A stretch of 64,000 bases of DNA from Halomonas cupida (GCF_900142755.1 NZ_FRCA01000001.1:184888-248887), one strand, 5' to 3'; shown: positions 50,298-59,283, numbered from the stretch's first letter. Translations and numbers: made by a program. Notes: a model not told the origin generated them from the letters alone.

Positions 50298-51287
50298 ATG
50301 GCCAAGCCGCTTGCCGAACGCCGCCTGGGTACCGTGCTGGAGACCGTGGTTGTCGAACTGCTCGATGAAGCTCGGCTTGCCTGGCCTCGCATCCAGGATC
50401 CCGACGACTCCGAGGGGCTGCATGACTTTCGGGTTGCCCTGCGTCGTTTGCGTTCCTGCCTCAAGGACTATTTCAAGGACTATCTCAAGGGCTATCGCGG
50501 CTTTGCCGGTGTATCACTCGACAAAGGCCTGATGCGTGAACTGCGAGATCTTGCCCGATCCACCAACGCGGCCCGTGACGGTGAGGTAATGCTGGCCTGG
50601 CTGCAGGATCAGCATGAACTCTTGAATGGTAGTGAGCGTGCAGCGGTGGCCTGGTGGTGTGAACGTCTCGTGCCACAGGTCGAAGAGGAGTATCGCCGCA
50701 TCGAGTTTCGCGTGGCAGCCTTCCCTCTGCTGGATGCACGTTTGCGTGAAGCGATGAAGGGCATCCGTCTGAAGGCACGCAAGACACCCCGTTTCGGCCC
50801 GGCGAGCGCCGATGTACTCGAGCGCCTGGTGACGCAGTGGTGCGCGGAATTGGATGCCATCAAGGGGCGCGAGGATGAGGATGCCTTGCATCGCCCGCGG
50901 ATCACCGGCAAGCGCCTGCGTTACCTACTCAGGGCCTGGCGTGGTGAAGGCGAGGTGCTGGTGGTAGCCGAGTCGGCGCTGAAGTCCTTCCAGGAGGCCT
51001 TTGGCCAGTTGCACGACGACCTGGTGCGTTGCGAAGCACTGAGAGCCAGTGTCCAACAACACGTACTCGAGGAGACGGATGCGCGTCTGGCGGCTGCCAT
51101 TCGTGATCCCGGCGCACGTGCCACGGCACCTCGCCACCTGCGTGGTTTCATGGGCCTGGTGGCCCACCATGAGCAGCGTACCGAGGCCCATCTGGCTGAG
51201 GTCCTGAGACTGTCACGTGGCAAACCGCGTCGCGAGCTGGAAAAACAGCTGGCGGAGGTGGCGGCAACCATGCGCGGCAGTCACTGA
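50298..51287 (+). CDS. CHAD domain-containing protein
   Basis: A 329-residue all-helical CHAD protein with conserved basic helices: LHDFRVALRRLRSCLKDYF near residue 40, LHRPRITGKRLRYLLRAW near residue 200, and FGQLHDDLVRCEALR. CHAD domains bind inorganic polyphosphate through these histidines and arginines and often associate with polyphosphate granules. No CYTH/triphosphatase domain is fused. GAGAGG is 7 bp before the ATG. It converges on the ParA gene and, with it, lies between two inverted copies of the 171-bp element. Confidence 0.93.
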   Translation: MAKPLAERRLGTVLETVVVELLDEARLAWPRIQDPDDSEGLHDFRVALRRLRSCLKDYFKDYLKGYRGFAGVSLDKGLMRELRDLARSTNAARDGEVMLAWLQDQHELLNGSERAAVAWWCERLVPQVEEEYRRIEFRVAAFPLLDARLREAMKGIRLKARKTPRFGPASADVLERLVTQWCAELDAIKGREDEDALHRPRITGKRLRYLLRAWRGEGEVLVVAESALKSFQEAFGQLHDDLVRCEALRASVQQHVLEETDARLAAAIRDPGARATAPRHLRGFMGLVAHHEQRTEAHLAEVLRLSRGKPRRELEKQLAEVAATMRGSH

Positions 51288-51313
51288 GTTGCAGGTCGCA
51301 GCCAGATCCAGCG

Positions 51314-52051
51314 CTATAGCTGAAGGCGCTGGTGGAGCTCACTCCACAAGCTTTCATACGCCCGGCAGGCAGGGGAGGCGGGGGCGAACTCGCGTACCGG
51401 TGCGCGCTCGACTCCCATGCGCTCGACGACACTGGCAGCAGGGATCACCGTGGATAGTCGCAATGGCCAATCCTTGCCGAGGTTGTTGATGATCTCGACA
51501 TGCATGCTGCGGCGTCGGTCAGCGAGCGTTACGAACGGCCACAGGGGGCAGGGTAGATCATGCTCGTCGAGAAACTTCTGTAGCTGTTCCAGAGTGCGTA
51601 GCGACAACGTGGTGGGCACCATCGGTACCAGCAGGGCGTCCACGCTGGTGAACATGTTTTCGGATAGGTGAGACAGGGTCGGTGGGCAGTCCAGCACGAC
51701 CAGGTCGTATTCCTTGCGCACTTCCTTGAGCATCTGGCGCAGATGGCTGGTGCCGCGCTTTTCCAGCAACTGATCCATCTCTCGTGAGGCCAGCGATGCG
51801 GGGAGGACATCCAGGTTTTCCAGGGAGGTGGTGCGGATGACCTTGTCCCAGGATGACTTGCCCTTGACCAGCTTTTCCACACCGCCACGAATTCGTGGCT
51901 TGATCTGCAGGTAGAAGGTGGTGGCCGCCTGTGGATCGAGATCCCAGAGTAGCACCCGCAACCCCTTGTGAGCGGCTTCCGCTGCGAGGTTGACGGCCGA
52001 GGCGGTCTTGCCTACGCCGCCCTTGATGCTGTACAGGGATACCATGCGCAT
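51314..52051 (-). CDS. ParA/MinD-family ATPase
   Basis: A 245-residue P-loop ATPase with the deviant Walker A KGGVGKTASAVNLA near residue 10, Walker A' DLDPQAATTFYL and Walker B LVVLDCPPTLS. Such proteins position cargo (DNA, chemoreceptors, granules) by dimerising on the nucleoid. No ParB gene or parS-like site is adjacent, so plasmid partition is unlikely; a role in placing polyphosphate granules with the convergent CHAD protein is a speculation from position only. Upstream of its start lies an inverted copy of the 171-bp element. Confidence 0.92.
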   Translation of the reverse strand: MRMVSLYSIKGGVGKTASAVNLAAEAAHKGLRVLLWDLDPQAATTFYLQIKPRIRGGVEKLVKGKSSWDKVIRTTSLENLDVLPASLASREMDQLLEKRGTSHLRQMLKEVRKEYDLVVLDCPPTLSHLSENMFTSVDALLVPMVPTTLSLRTLEQLQKFLDEHDLPCPLWPFVTLADRRRSMHVEIINNLGKDWPLRLSTVIPAASVVERMGVERAPVREFAPASPACRAYESLWSELHQRLQL

Positions 52052-52177
52052 CCGGTTGGGTCCTTTTATCTGTCGTTGTCACCGGTGTTGTTCAACCTAC
52101 CATAGCCATGATCTAGCCATAGCCATGATCGAAGCGAAGGCGACCGTTCTCTGTCGTACCTGCTGGAGCGTTGTATC

Positions 52178-52348
52178 ATTAACATGGCAATCAAATAGCT
52201 CATCCTGATCGATTTGATTGTCGTCCGCACCCCACTGGCGCAGATGCGCGGATCTGCTGGTGTGATGCGGTCTCGCGTCGGCCTGATGGCCGACAGCGGC
52301 ACGTCCCTGTGCCGCCATTCACCCAACATGAAAGCAGGCCGGGTTAAT
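52178..52348 (-). repeat. 171-bp multi-hairpin element, full copy, inverted
   Basis: Begins ATTAACATGGC and ends GGCCGGGTTAAT on the plus strand, which is the reverse orientation to the copies at 39608 and 50113. All hairpins are recognisable. It lies 126 bp upstream of the ParA start. With the 50113 copy it brackets the CHAD-ParA gene pair. Confidence 0.88.
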
Positions 52349-52470
52349 ATCTATTTAAAATGAATTAAGTCATACAAATCAATGATTGTCGCCGCCACCG
52401 CCGAGGACTGCCACTGACAAGAGCATTCCATACAGGATCTTGCCGGGCAGGACCATTTTCCGGAAAGGTG

Positions 52471-52531
52471 GCTTATGAAAAAAATGTCTTATGACAAGGA
52501 TGGCTTATTGACAAGAATGGATTATGACAAC
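52471..52531. repeat. Short degenerate tandem repeat at the 3' end of the YqjK-like gene
   Basis: Four imperfect units of about 16 bp around the core CTTATGACAAGGATGG (starting near 52471, 52487, 52503 and 52520). The last overlaps the stop of the minus-strand YqjK-like gene. Neighbouring intergenic DNA (52349-52470) shows nothing else. Confidence 0.5.
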
Positions 52532-52815
52532 AGGCGACGGAGTCGCTGTATCGTAATCGCAGTGGTCAGCGTCTTGCCGATGATGCGGGTGATGGTGCCG
52601 GGACGGCGGAGGACGGGAATCAGGGCGATGCCACCTGCCGTCAGCAGAGCGGTTCGGTAGGGCTTCAGCATATGCCAGTAGCGGTCGAGGCGACGGCTGG
52701 CATCGTTGCAGTGTGAGGCAGCATTGATCAGCGCCAGGCGCTGCTGATCAATGCTGGCTTCGAGTTCGGCCTTGCGCTGGGCTCGTTGGATGCGCTTGCT
52801 GCTGTTCACGCTCAT
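52522..52815 (-). CDS. YqjK-like small protein
   Basis: A 97-residue protein with a basic, helical N-terminus (SSKRIQRAQRKAELEASIDQQR) and a weakly hydrophobic segment (LLTAGGIALIPVLRR). Size and position after a YqjE/DUF883 pair match YqjK of enterobacteria. The start at 52815 overlaps the YqjE-like stop by 4 bp. Function is not established; the trio is thought to be envelope- or ribosome-associated. A longer upstream frame is a shadow of the YqjE-like gene. Confidence 0.8.
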   Translation of the reverse strand: MSVNSSKRIQRAQRKAELEASIDQQRLALINAASHCNDASRRLDRYWHMLKPYRTALLTAGGIALIPVLRRPGTITRIIGKTLTTAITIQRLRRLLS

Positions 52816-53210
52816 CCGTCCTCCCGAGTGCTGTCCTCGGCCAGTTGCCTGTCCAGTGCCAGGTGTTTCAGGGTGCTGGTCAACAGGGTACGGCGACGAG
52901 CCAGACGCATGGCCCACAGTGCCGCGCCGACACCGGAACCGAGCAGTACCAGAGCACTCACGGCCACCGCAGTGATTCGCCACGAGTCCCAGAAAAGGAT
53001 GATGACCAGAGCGGTCAGAGTGGCAATGCCCAGTAACAGCAGGATCAGGCTGAGACCGAGCAGTAGTGCCAGCGTGGCTAGCCGCGCGCGCTCTTCCTCG
53101 AGTTCGAGTACTGCCAGCCGCAGGCGAGTCTCACCCGTGGCCAGCAGTGTCGTCAGTACGCGTTTACCCGCGCTCAACAGACGCTGAGCGGGTCCGAGGC
53201 TTTCGGCCAT
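52812..53210 (-). CDS. YqjE-like (phage holin superfamily) membrane protein
   Basis: A 132-residue protein with a helical N-terminus (TRLRLAVLELEEERARL) and two closely spaced membrane helices (about residues 45-70 and 78-100). This is the Phage_holin_3_6/YqjE pattern, common in chromosomes outside any prophage. Its start overlaps the DUF883 stop by 1 bp and its stop overlaps the YqjK-like start by 4 bp, so the three form one operon. Confidence 0.87.
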   Translation of the reverse strand: MAESLGPAQRLLSAGKRVLTTLLATGETRLRLAVLELEEERARLATLALLLGLSLILLLLGIATLTALVIILFWDSWRITAVAVSALVLLGSGVGAALWAMRLARRRTLLTSTLKHLALDRQLAEDSTREDG

Positions 53211-53596
53211 CAGCGCCTTCCGATCAGCAGCCCGACAATGACACCTACGGCGGTGCCGATACCCACACTCTTCCAGGGGTTATCGTGGACATAGCGATCA
53301 CAGCACTCGACCTGATCGCTCACGGTATCCCTGGCCTGGCGATAGTGGCGCTCGCCCTGTGCTTCAAGACGGGCACGGGTTTCATGAAGCCGTGCCTCGG
53401 CCTTGGTCCGCCATTGCTTGATGTTCTCACGTGAGTCATCGGCGGTAGCGCTGAGCAGCTCCTCGAGCGTGCCGGACAGTTGCTTGAGGTCTTCCTTCAG
53501 TTGCTGAGCCGAGGCATTGGTATGAGGGGCGGCTTGCTCGGCAAGTGTCTCTTCGGTGGATTCGGCGCTCTTGCTGGTTCTGCTGCGTGTAGCCAT
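53210..53596 (-). CDS. DUF883-family (YqjD/ElaB) membrane-anchored protein
   Basis: A 128-residue protein: amphipathic coiled region (LKEDLKQLSGTLEELLSA and TRARLEAQGERHYRQARDTV) followed by a C-terminal YVHDNPWKSVGIGTAVGVIVGLLIGRR anchor, the DUF883 hallmark. E. coli YqjD and ElaB bind ribosomes at the membrane in stationary phase. ATG 53596 has GGAAGA 6 bp upstream; the longer frame from 53716 is not supported. First gene of the trio. Confidence 0.9.
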   Translation of the reverse strand: MATRSRTSKSAESTEETLAEQAAPHTNASAQQLKEDLKQLSGTLEELLSATADDSRENIKQWRTKAEARLHETRARLEAQGERHYRQARDTVSDQVECCDRYVHDNPWKSVGIGTAVGVIVGLLIGRR

Positions 53597-53760
53597 TGGA
53601 TCTTCCCTGTTCAGGTGGAAACGCAATAGAGGACCGTTGCCGGTGGTCACGTTTCCTGATGGACAATCAGCATGGACCGGCAAGGCAGGCATGTCGATCC
53701 ATGTTCTCCACGTCAACCAGCTTCCACATCAACCAGAGGCGCCCAGGTAGGCCACCTGTG

Positions 53761-54897
53761 TCATCTGATCGACTGGAAACTTTCGTCCGCCTGGAAACTA
53801 CTGCCACCCCTGTCACCGGATGGGAACAACGGGTTCAGGCTGAAACCGATACCCAGACGGTTGGTTCTGGCGTTGTAGTCGAGCAGACTTTCGCCATAGC
53901 CATTGTAGTACTGTACATGGCCTCGGACCTTGCCGAAAAGGGGCCAGGAGTAATCGAGTTGGGCACCGTAGTTACCGTCACCGGGGTTGCCACGAAGCAG
54001 TAGCGAGGCCTCGTGGGTATTGAACAACTGGTGAGCGATGGTGATGTCAGCATAGCCGACATAGCTCTCGATATCCGGGTTGTCATCGTCTTCGTCGTCT
54101 TCCGGTACGCGCCAGTGCGGAGCCACCATCAGCGCCCAGTCATCGTTGATCCAGGACGAGGTAAAAATGACGCGGTTCCAGCTACGTGACAGCTCCGAGG
54201 AGCGGCCGTTGGACTGATGGTTGAAGGCAACACGGTTGTTGGTGTTGGTCCAGCCCCACAGTTCGTAGTCATTCTGGAAATCGAGGAAGACTTCCGGCTC
54301 GTAGTTGGTCTCACGGAAGGGTGCGGACTCCTCACTGTTGTATGCTTGCCACCAGCTACGCTGGGTGTAGGCGAAGAACAGGTCACCATTGTCGAACAGC
54401 AGGTCTTCGGCGATGTTGAACTTGGCACTGAACTGGAATTTCACTTCAGTGTTGTCCATTTCGCCATTACCGTCCTCGCGGAACGGGTCCTCATTCGGCT
54501 TCTGGTTGTAGCTGATCGGCAGAATGTAGTTGCGATGGTGCGTGGTGATGGCGAAGGGGTTACTCTCCGACTCTTCCTCCAGCACACGACGTTCCTGGAC
54601 AACTTCTGCCGTCCCGGAGCTGGCAACCGCCGCAATCGTACCGTCGGTGATCAGTTCGTCGTGGACGGAGATGGATTGTTGGGTGGTGGGTGCACTGGCA
54701 GAGTCCGTATCAGAGGCAGCATCGTCATCCAGCTGTGACTGCAACCGAGACAGCTCGCTCTGGAGTTGCTGGACCCGAGCTTCCATGGCCTCGCGCTCGC
54801 TCGGACTGAGTGAGGTCTCGGCGTTGCTCTGTCCAACAATGCCTAGTGCCAGCACCGGTGTGACCAGCAGACCGAGAGCAGCGGGGCGTTTCATCAT
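53761..54897 (-). CDS. pldA: Outer-membrane phospholipase A (PldA)
   Basis: About 378 residues. The signal peptide (about 1-22, ending SNA) is followed by a coiled-coil heptad region (about 26-60) and a linker, then a 12-strand barrel from about residue 140. The catalytic signature NHQSNGRSSELSRSWNR (His and Ser of the active site, near residue 226) and the ending YNGYGESLLDYNARTNRLGIGFSL are intact. It hydrolyses phospholipids that reach the outer leaflet. ATG 54897 or 54894, with AGGTAG upstream. The N-terminal coiled coil is an addition relative to the E. coli enzyme. It is divergent from the MscS-type gene. Confidence 0.92.
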   Translation of the reverse strand: MMKRPAALGLLVTPVLALGIVGQSNAETSLSPSEREAMEARVQQLQSELSRLQSQLDDDAASDTDSASAPTTQQSISVHDELITDGTIAAVASSGTAEVVQERRVLEEESESNPFAITTHHRNYILPISYNQKPNEDPFREDGNGEMDNTEVKFQFSAKFNIAEDLLFDNGDLFFAYTQRSWWQAYNSEESAPFRETNYEPEVFLDFQNDYELWGWTNTNNRVAFNHQSNGRSSELSRSWNRVIFTSSWINDDWALMVAPHWRVPEDDEDDDNPDIESYVGYADITIAHQLFNTHEASLLLRGNPGDGNYGAQLDYSWPLFGKVRGHVQYYNGYGESLLDYNARTNRLGIGFSLNPLFPSGDRGGSSFQADESFQSIR

Positions 54898-54917
54898 GTG
54901 GCTACCTGAATGGAAAT

Positions 54918-54935
54918 GTAGAAAACGGTTTCTAC
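54918..54935. promoter_or_regulatory. Palindrome in the pldA leader
   Basis: GTAGAAA-ACGG-TTTCTAC is a perfect 7-bp inverted repeat, 21 bp upstream of the pldA start in the 153-bp gap between divergent genes. It could be a regulator operator or an mRNA hairpin occluding the ribosome site. Confidence 0.4.
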
Positions 54936-55050
54936 CACGACTCGTGAACAAGTCAAACTTGTGGGAAACAACTTGCACTGGATTGCCATACTGACACAGT
55001 GGGTTGAAAATCTCGCCACACACATTTGCTGCGACAGGATTTTGTTGCTC

Positions 55051-58000
55051 ATGCCTCGTTCTCCCATCGTTACAATGCGTCGTTGGTTTACCTCGTCAGC
55101 GCTGGTGCTGTTACTCCTGGTGTGTGGGGTTGCCTGGGCGCAGAGCAGTATCACCGACGATGAGTCCCTGCCCGGTATCGAAGAGTTGCAGAAGCAACTT
55201 GAGGAGCGCACTGCCAGTGCCGGTGATCCGCCGGATGCGGCTGCCAGCGAGGATATTGACGCCTTGAATCAGGCGATCACTGCGGTGGAAAAGCTGGCGG
55301 ATACTCGCGAACAGCTAGAGGAACTGCAGACGCGTGTCGAGCAGGCGCCTCAGGAACTGGAGCAGCTCGAACATCAGTTACGCGAGCGGCAGGAGAGTCA
55401 GGACTTCGATATCAGTGAGCTGGAGGGACTGTCTCTCGATGCGCTGGAGCAACGCCTGCGTGATGCCACCGGCTCCCTTCAGCGGGTTCAGGATTCGCTG
55501 ACTCGAGTGCAGAGCCAACTGCTGGGGGCCCAGACGCTGCCGGAGCGGGCCCAGAAGTCGATTGCCGAGGCGATGAAACGTGTGGACGAGGTTCGTCTGG
55601 AGCTCGAGGACCTCGCGCGGCGTGATATTCCCGATAATTCTCCCCAGCGTATCGCTGTGCTGGCCGAGCAGCAGCTGGCCGAAGCGGAGTTGCGCCTCTA
55701 TCAGCAGCAGTTGAACTCCAATACCCGCTTGCGTGAATTGTTGCAGCAGCGTAGCGAGTTACTGGAGCTCGAGGCTGCTCGCGAAGAAGCCTGGGTTTCG
55801 GCGCTGCAGAGCCAGTTCGACCAGTTGCGGCGCAAGCAGTCGGAGCAGGCGATTGCTGATGCGGTGCAGAATGAGCCCCAGGCAATCGCCGAACACCCGG
55901 TTATCCAGGCGGAGCAGGAAGCCAACCGTGAGATATCGCAGGCACTGCTCAACGCCACCAGCAAGGCCAATGAGCTGGTTCGCGAAGGGCTGCAAACGCG
56001 TCGCCAGCTGGATCGGGTTCGGCGCATGCAGCAGGGACTCTACGATAACATTGAGTCGGTGCGCGGCAGCGTGCTGTTGTCCCGTATCCTGCGTGAGCAG
56101 CGCGAATCCCTGCCGGATATCGAGGAGCGCAGTGGGTTGGCCGACGAGATTGCCGATATACGCCTGACTCAGTTCGAGGTCGAGAGCCACCGGGAGAGCC
56201 TGCGCTTTCCCGAGCAACTGGCTCGGCAGACTCTCGAGGAGGCCGCCATCAATGAAGCGCTTGATGAGGAAACCAGTGAGGCCCTGACAGCGCCCCTGGT
56301 GCAGTTGTATCGCTCCAGGCGTGATCTGATCGATCAGTTGGAGCCGATCTATGGTGAGATCCTGACCTCGGCCATCGCTCTGCAGCTCAATCAACAGCAG
56401 CTCGTCGAGGTGGTGAGGGAGTTGCGTAATACCATCGATGAGCAGCTGTTCTGGGTGGCCAATGCTCAACCCCTGGACATGAAATGGCTGGGTAAATTAC
56501 CCGCTCACCTGGCAGCCGAGTGGCATGATGGTGCCTGGCGCAAGGGTCTGCCCGGTAACTGGCAACGACTCGATGCGGGGGCCTGGTTGGCCCTGCCGGT
56601 GCTGTTGGCGGCAATAGCGCTGCTGATGTTGCGTCGTCGGATCAAGGCCCGCCTGATGGGGATACATGAACAGATCGGCCGGCTGCGCCACGATACCCAA
56701 TTGCACACGCCGCGGGCGATCCTGCTCAACCTGCTGCTGGCGGCACCTGCTCCCCTGGTCGTGACGACACTGGGAATGATGCTGACCTTTGGAGGCACTG
56801 GCGCTGCTGTTGCCGTGGGCATGTCGTTGCTGCAACTGTCCGCCGCCTGGACCATGGTGGCCTGGGCGCGCCGCCTGCTGGTCAGCGATGGCGTGGCGCG
56901 ACGGCATTTCTACTGGCCAGAAGGATACGTACGCAAGCTGCGCAGTTGGATGCTGTGGTTGGGGATCAGCCTGGCGCCGGTGTTGTTGATCGCCCCGTTG
57001 GCGAAGGACGCCGCTGTTACCTTCAATGAACAGCCGATCAGTCTGGTGATTCTGCTGATTGGCTTGACGGGCATGTCGGTGAGTATGGCGAAGTTGATTC
57101 TGGCCCATGTGCCTTTCTTCGGCGTCAAACTGTTCCGTCTCATACTGGGCCTGGTGATGGCCATGGTGCCGTTGGCGCTGGCCGGTGCAGTGGTGTACGG
57201 CTACGTCTATTCGGCGCTCAGCCTGGTCAGCCGCTTTGTCTTCACCCTGTATCTGTTCTCGTTCTGGATTCTTGTCGAGGCTGCTGTGGTCCGTGGTCTG
57301 GCGGTGGCAGCAAGGCGCCTCGCCTACCGTCGTGCACTGGCGCGACGTCGCGCGATGAACAAGGACGATGGTGATCGCGGCCTTGATATCGTCGAAGAGC
57401 CGCCGCTGGACATGGAGCAGGTCAACCAGCAGTCACTGCGCCTCTCCAAGCTGATCTTGACGATTGGCTTTGCTGCCCTGATGTACCTGGTGTGGGCGGA
57501 CTTCCTGACCGTGCTGAGCTACCTGGACCATGTCGTGGTGGTGGAAGGTGCCTCCGGTGAGGGCGCAGACGCGCTGGAGGACAATCTCAGTGTGGGCGAC
57601 GTGATTGTGGCGCTGTTCACCATCGGCATGACAGTGATGCTGGCACGTAACCTGCCGGGTCTGCTCGAGGTGATGGTGCTGTCACGCCTGGTGCTCAAGC
57701 AGGGCAGTGCCTATGCCATCAGTTCGCTACTGTCCTATGTGATTGTGGGCACCGGAACGGTGATGGCGCTGGCGACCATGGGGGTTTCCTGGGACAAGCT
57801 GCAGTGGCTGGTGGCGGCTCTCGGTGTGGGTCTGGGTTTCGGCCTGCAGGAAATCTTTGCCAATTTCATTTCCGGCCTGATCATTCTCTTCGAGCGTCCG
57901 ATTCGTATCGGCGACACGATTACGCTCGGTAACTTGACCGGCACCGTCAGCCGTATTCGGATCCGCGCGACCACGGTAACGGATTTCGACCGCAAGGAAA

Positions 58001-58497
58001 TCATCATTCCCAACAAGACCTTCGTCACCGATCAGTTGATCAACTGGTCGCTGTCCGACAGTGTTACCCGGGTGACACTCAAGTACGGGGTCAGCCACGA
58101 TGCCGACCGCCGCGTGGTGCATAGGCTGCTGGAGCAGGCGGCTACGGAGAACAGTCGCGTGCTGGCGGATCCGCCTCCGGAGATATTCTTCATGGCCTAT
58201 ACATCGAGCACCATGGAGTACGAGCTGCGTATCTACGTCAATGCGCTGGGCGACCGGCTGTTGGCAACCGATGAGCTGAATGGCCGCATTGGCGATCTGT
58301 TCGCCGAGAATGGCATTCGCATCGCCTTCGACAAGCTGGATATCCATATCCAGCGTGCAGGCCGCGAAGGCTGGGGAACGCCGGTGGGGGCAGCGCGTGA
58401 GCTGGACGAAAGCCACCCGCCTCCTGGCTCCGATGGTGACCCCGGCGACGTCGGTATTGGCGGCGATGGTGGTGGCGGAGATGGTGGCGGCCGCTAA
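55051..58497 (+). CDS. mscK: Large mechanosensitive channel (MscK/MscS superfamily)
   Basis: About 1148 residues. A signal sequence (WFTSSALVLLLLVCGVAWA, near residue 12-30) leads to a long periplasmic coiled-coil region (about 30-485) rich in Glu/Gln. About 10 membrane helices follow (530-960), and the MscS pore and beta domains are clear: LVAALGVGLGFGLQEIFANFISGLIILFERPIRIGDTITL and TVTDFDRKEIIIPNKTFV. The end is a Gly/Asp-rich tail (GDVGIGGDGGGGDGGGR). It releases solutes on hypo-osmotic shock, expected in a halophile. Start uncertain: ATG 55051 or 55075. Confidence 0.9.
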   Translation: MPRSPIVTMRRWFTSSALVLLLLVCGVAWAQSSITDDESLPGIEELQKQLEERTASAGDPPDAAASEDIDALNQAITAVEKLADTREQLEELQTRVEQAPQELEQLEHQLRERQESQDFDISELEGLSLDALEQRLRDATGSLQRVQDSLTRVQSQLLGAQTLPERAQKSIAEAMKRVDEVRLELEDLARRDIPDNSPQRIAVLAEQQLAEAELRLYQQQLNSNTRLRELLQQRSELLELEAAREEAWVSALQSQFDQLRRKQSEQAIADAVQNEPQAIAEHPVIQAEQEANREISQALLNATSKANELVREGLQTRRQLDRVRRMQQGLYDNIESVRGSVLLSRILREQRESLPDIEERSGLADEIADIRLTQFEVESHRESLRFPEQLARQTLEEAAINEALDEETSEALTAPLVQLYRSRRDLIDQLEPIYGEILTSAIALQLNQQQLVEVVRELRNTIDEQLFWVANAQPLDMKWLGKLPAHLAAEWHDGAWRKGLPGNWQRLDAGAWLALPVLLAAIALLMLRRRIKARLMGIHEQIGRLRHDTQLHTPRAILLNLLLAAPAPLVVTTLGMMLTFGGTGAAVAVGMSLLQLSAAWTMVAWARRLLVSDGVARRHFYWPEGYVRKLRSWMLWLGISLAPVLLIAPLAKDAAVTFNEQPISLVILLIGLTGMSVSMAKLILAHVPFFGVKLFRLILGLVMAMVPLALAGAVVYGYVYSALSLVSRFVFTLYLFSFWILVEAAVVRGLAVAARRLAYRRALARRRAMNKDDGDRGLDIVEEPPLDMEQVNQQSLRLSKLILTIGFAALMYLVWADFLTVLSYLDHVVVVEGASGEGADALEDNLSVGDVIVALFTIGMTVMLARNLPGLLEVMVLSRLVLKQGSAYAISSLLSYVIVGTGTVMALATMGVSWDKLQWLVAALGVGLGFGLQEIFANFISGLIILFERPIRIGDTITLGNLTGTVSRIRIRATTVTDFDRKEIIIPNKTFVTDQLINWSLSDSVTRVTLKYGVSHDADRRVVHRLLEQAATENSRVLADPPPEIFFMAYTSSTMEYELRIYVNALGDRLLATDELNGRIGDLFAENGIRIAFDKLDIHIQRAGREGWGTPVGAARELDESHPPPGSDGDPGDVGIGGDGGGGDGGGR

Positions 58498-58507
58498 GAG
58501 CGCCCGC

Positions 58508-58523
58508 CGGCAGGTGCCTGCCG
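58508..58523. terminator. Possible terminator hairpin between convergent genes
   Basis: CGGCAGG-TG-CCTGCCG, a perfect 7-bp stem in the 27-bp gap between the mscK and tlyA stops. No T-run; low support. Confidence 0.4.
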
Positions 58524-58524
58524 T

Positions 58525-59283
58525 CTAGCGGCGGCGGGCATGAAGCAGGAACTCGCGGTTGCCGTCGCCGCCCAGGATCGGGCTGTCTTGCCAGTGTTCG
58601 ATGCCCAGTTCGAATTGTGTGCAGCAGACCCGGATACGTTGCTCCACATCAGCGTAGAGGCGTGTGTCGGTGACCAGACCGCGGTCATCGACACCGCCAG
58701 GTCCCACTTCGAACTGCGGCTTCACCAGTGATACCAGAGTGGCGCCGCTGGGTAGCAGGGCGGCGATCTCCGGCAGGATCAGTGTCTGGGAAATGAACGA
58801 CACATCCATCACTGCAGCGCCCAGCGGGCCCTGTTCATCAATGGCGGCAAGCAGTTGTGGTGCTTCGGCCATGGCACGAGCGTTGAGGCCTTCCAGGCAG
58901 GTAATGCGTGGGTCCTCGACAAGGCTGGCATCCAACTGACCGTGGCCGACTTCCACTCCGATCACATGGCGTGCACCGAAACTCAGCGCACAGTCACTGA
59001 AACCGCCGGTGGATTGACCGACATCCAGTACTGTCAGGCCCGTGAGATCCAGGTTCAGGGTCTTGAGTACGGCCTCGAGCTTGAGGCCTGCACGGGAGAC
59101 ATAGCGTTCCTCGGGATCTTCCTCGACCCGCAATACCAGGTCCTCGGGACACTTCTCTCCCGGACGGGTCAGCAACTTGCCATCCTCGGCACGGCTTACC
59201 CGGCCATGGCGAATCAATCGCTGGGCCCGAGTGCGTGAGCGAGCGTGACCTTGACTGACAAGCAACTGATCGAGGCGGGGCAT
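58525..59283 (-). CDS. tlyA: TlyA-family 16S/23S rRNA (cytidine-2'-O) methyltransferase
   Basis: A 252-residue protein with an N-terminal S4 RNA-binding domain (MPRLDQLLVSQGHARSRTRAQRLIRHGRV) and an FtsJ-like methyltransferase domain with the SAM-binding stretch VLDVGQSTGGFSDCAL, then AAVMDVSFISQTLILPEI and LVSLVKPQFEVG, the conserved Lys region. TlyA methylates the 2'-OH of rRNA cytidines; hemolysin naming in databases is historic. It is divergent from the AbrB-family gene across a palindromic element. Confidence 0.93.
   Translation of the reverse strand: MPRLDQLLVSQGHARSRTRAQRLIRHGRVSRAEDGKLLTRPGEKCPEDLVLRVEEDPEERYVSRAGLKLEAVLKTLNLDLTGLTVLDVGQSTGGFSDCALSFGARHVIGVEVGHGQLDASLVEDPRITCLEGLNARAMAEAPQLLAAIDEQGPLGAAVMDVSFISQTLILPEIAALLPSGATLVSLVKPQFEVGPGGVDDRGLVTDTRLYADVEQRIRVCCTQFELGIEHWQDSPILGGDGNREFLLHARRR

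Noticed and set aside
50060..50368. Small frames reading through the 171-bp elements (also near 39639 and 52097)
   Set aside because: Similar peptides recur only because the element is repeated; they run into neighbouring genes in the wrong frame and have no start signals.
51314..52051. ParA as evidence of a plasmid or chromosomal origin
   Set aside because: No ParB gene, parS-like sites, DnaA boxes or replication gene are adjacent.
52812..53210. Phage holin, suggesting a prophage
   Set aside because: The two-helix protein sits in a YqjD-YqjE-YqjK type operon with no phage genes nearby; the holin label is a family name only.
58525..59283. TlyA as a hemolysin/virulence gene
   Set aside because: S4 plus FtsJ-like domains indicate an rRNA methyltransferase; the hemolysin name is historic.
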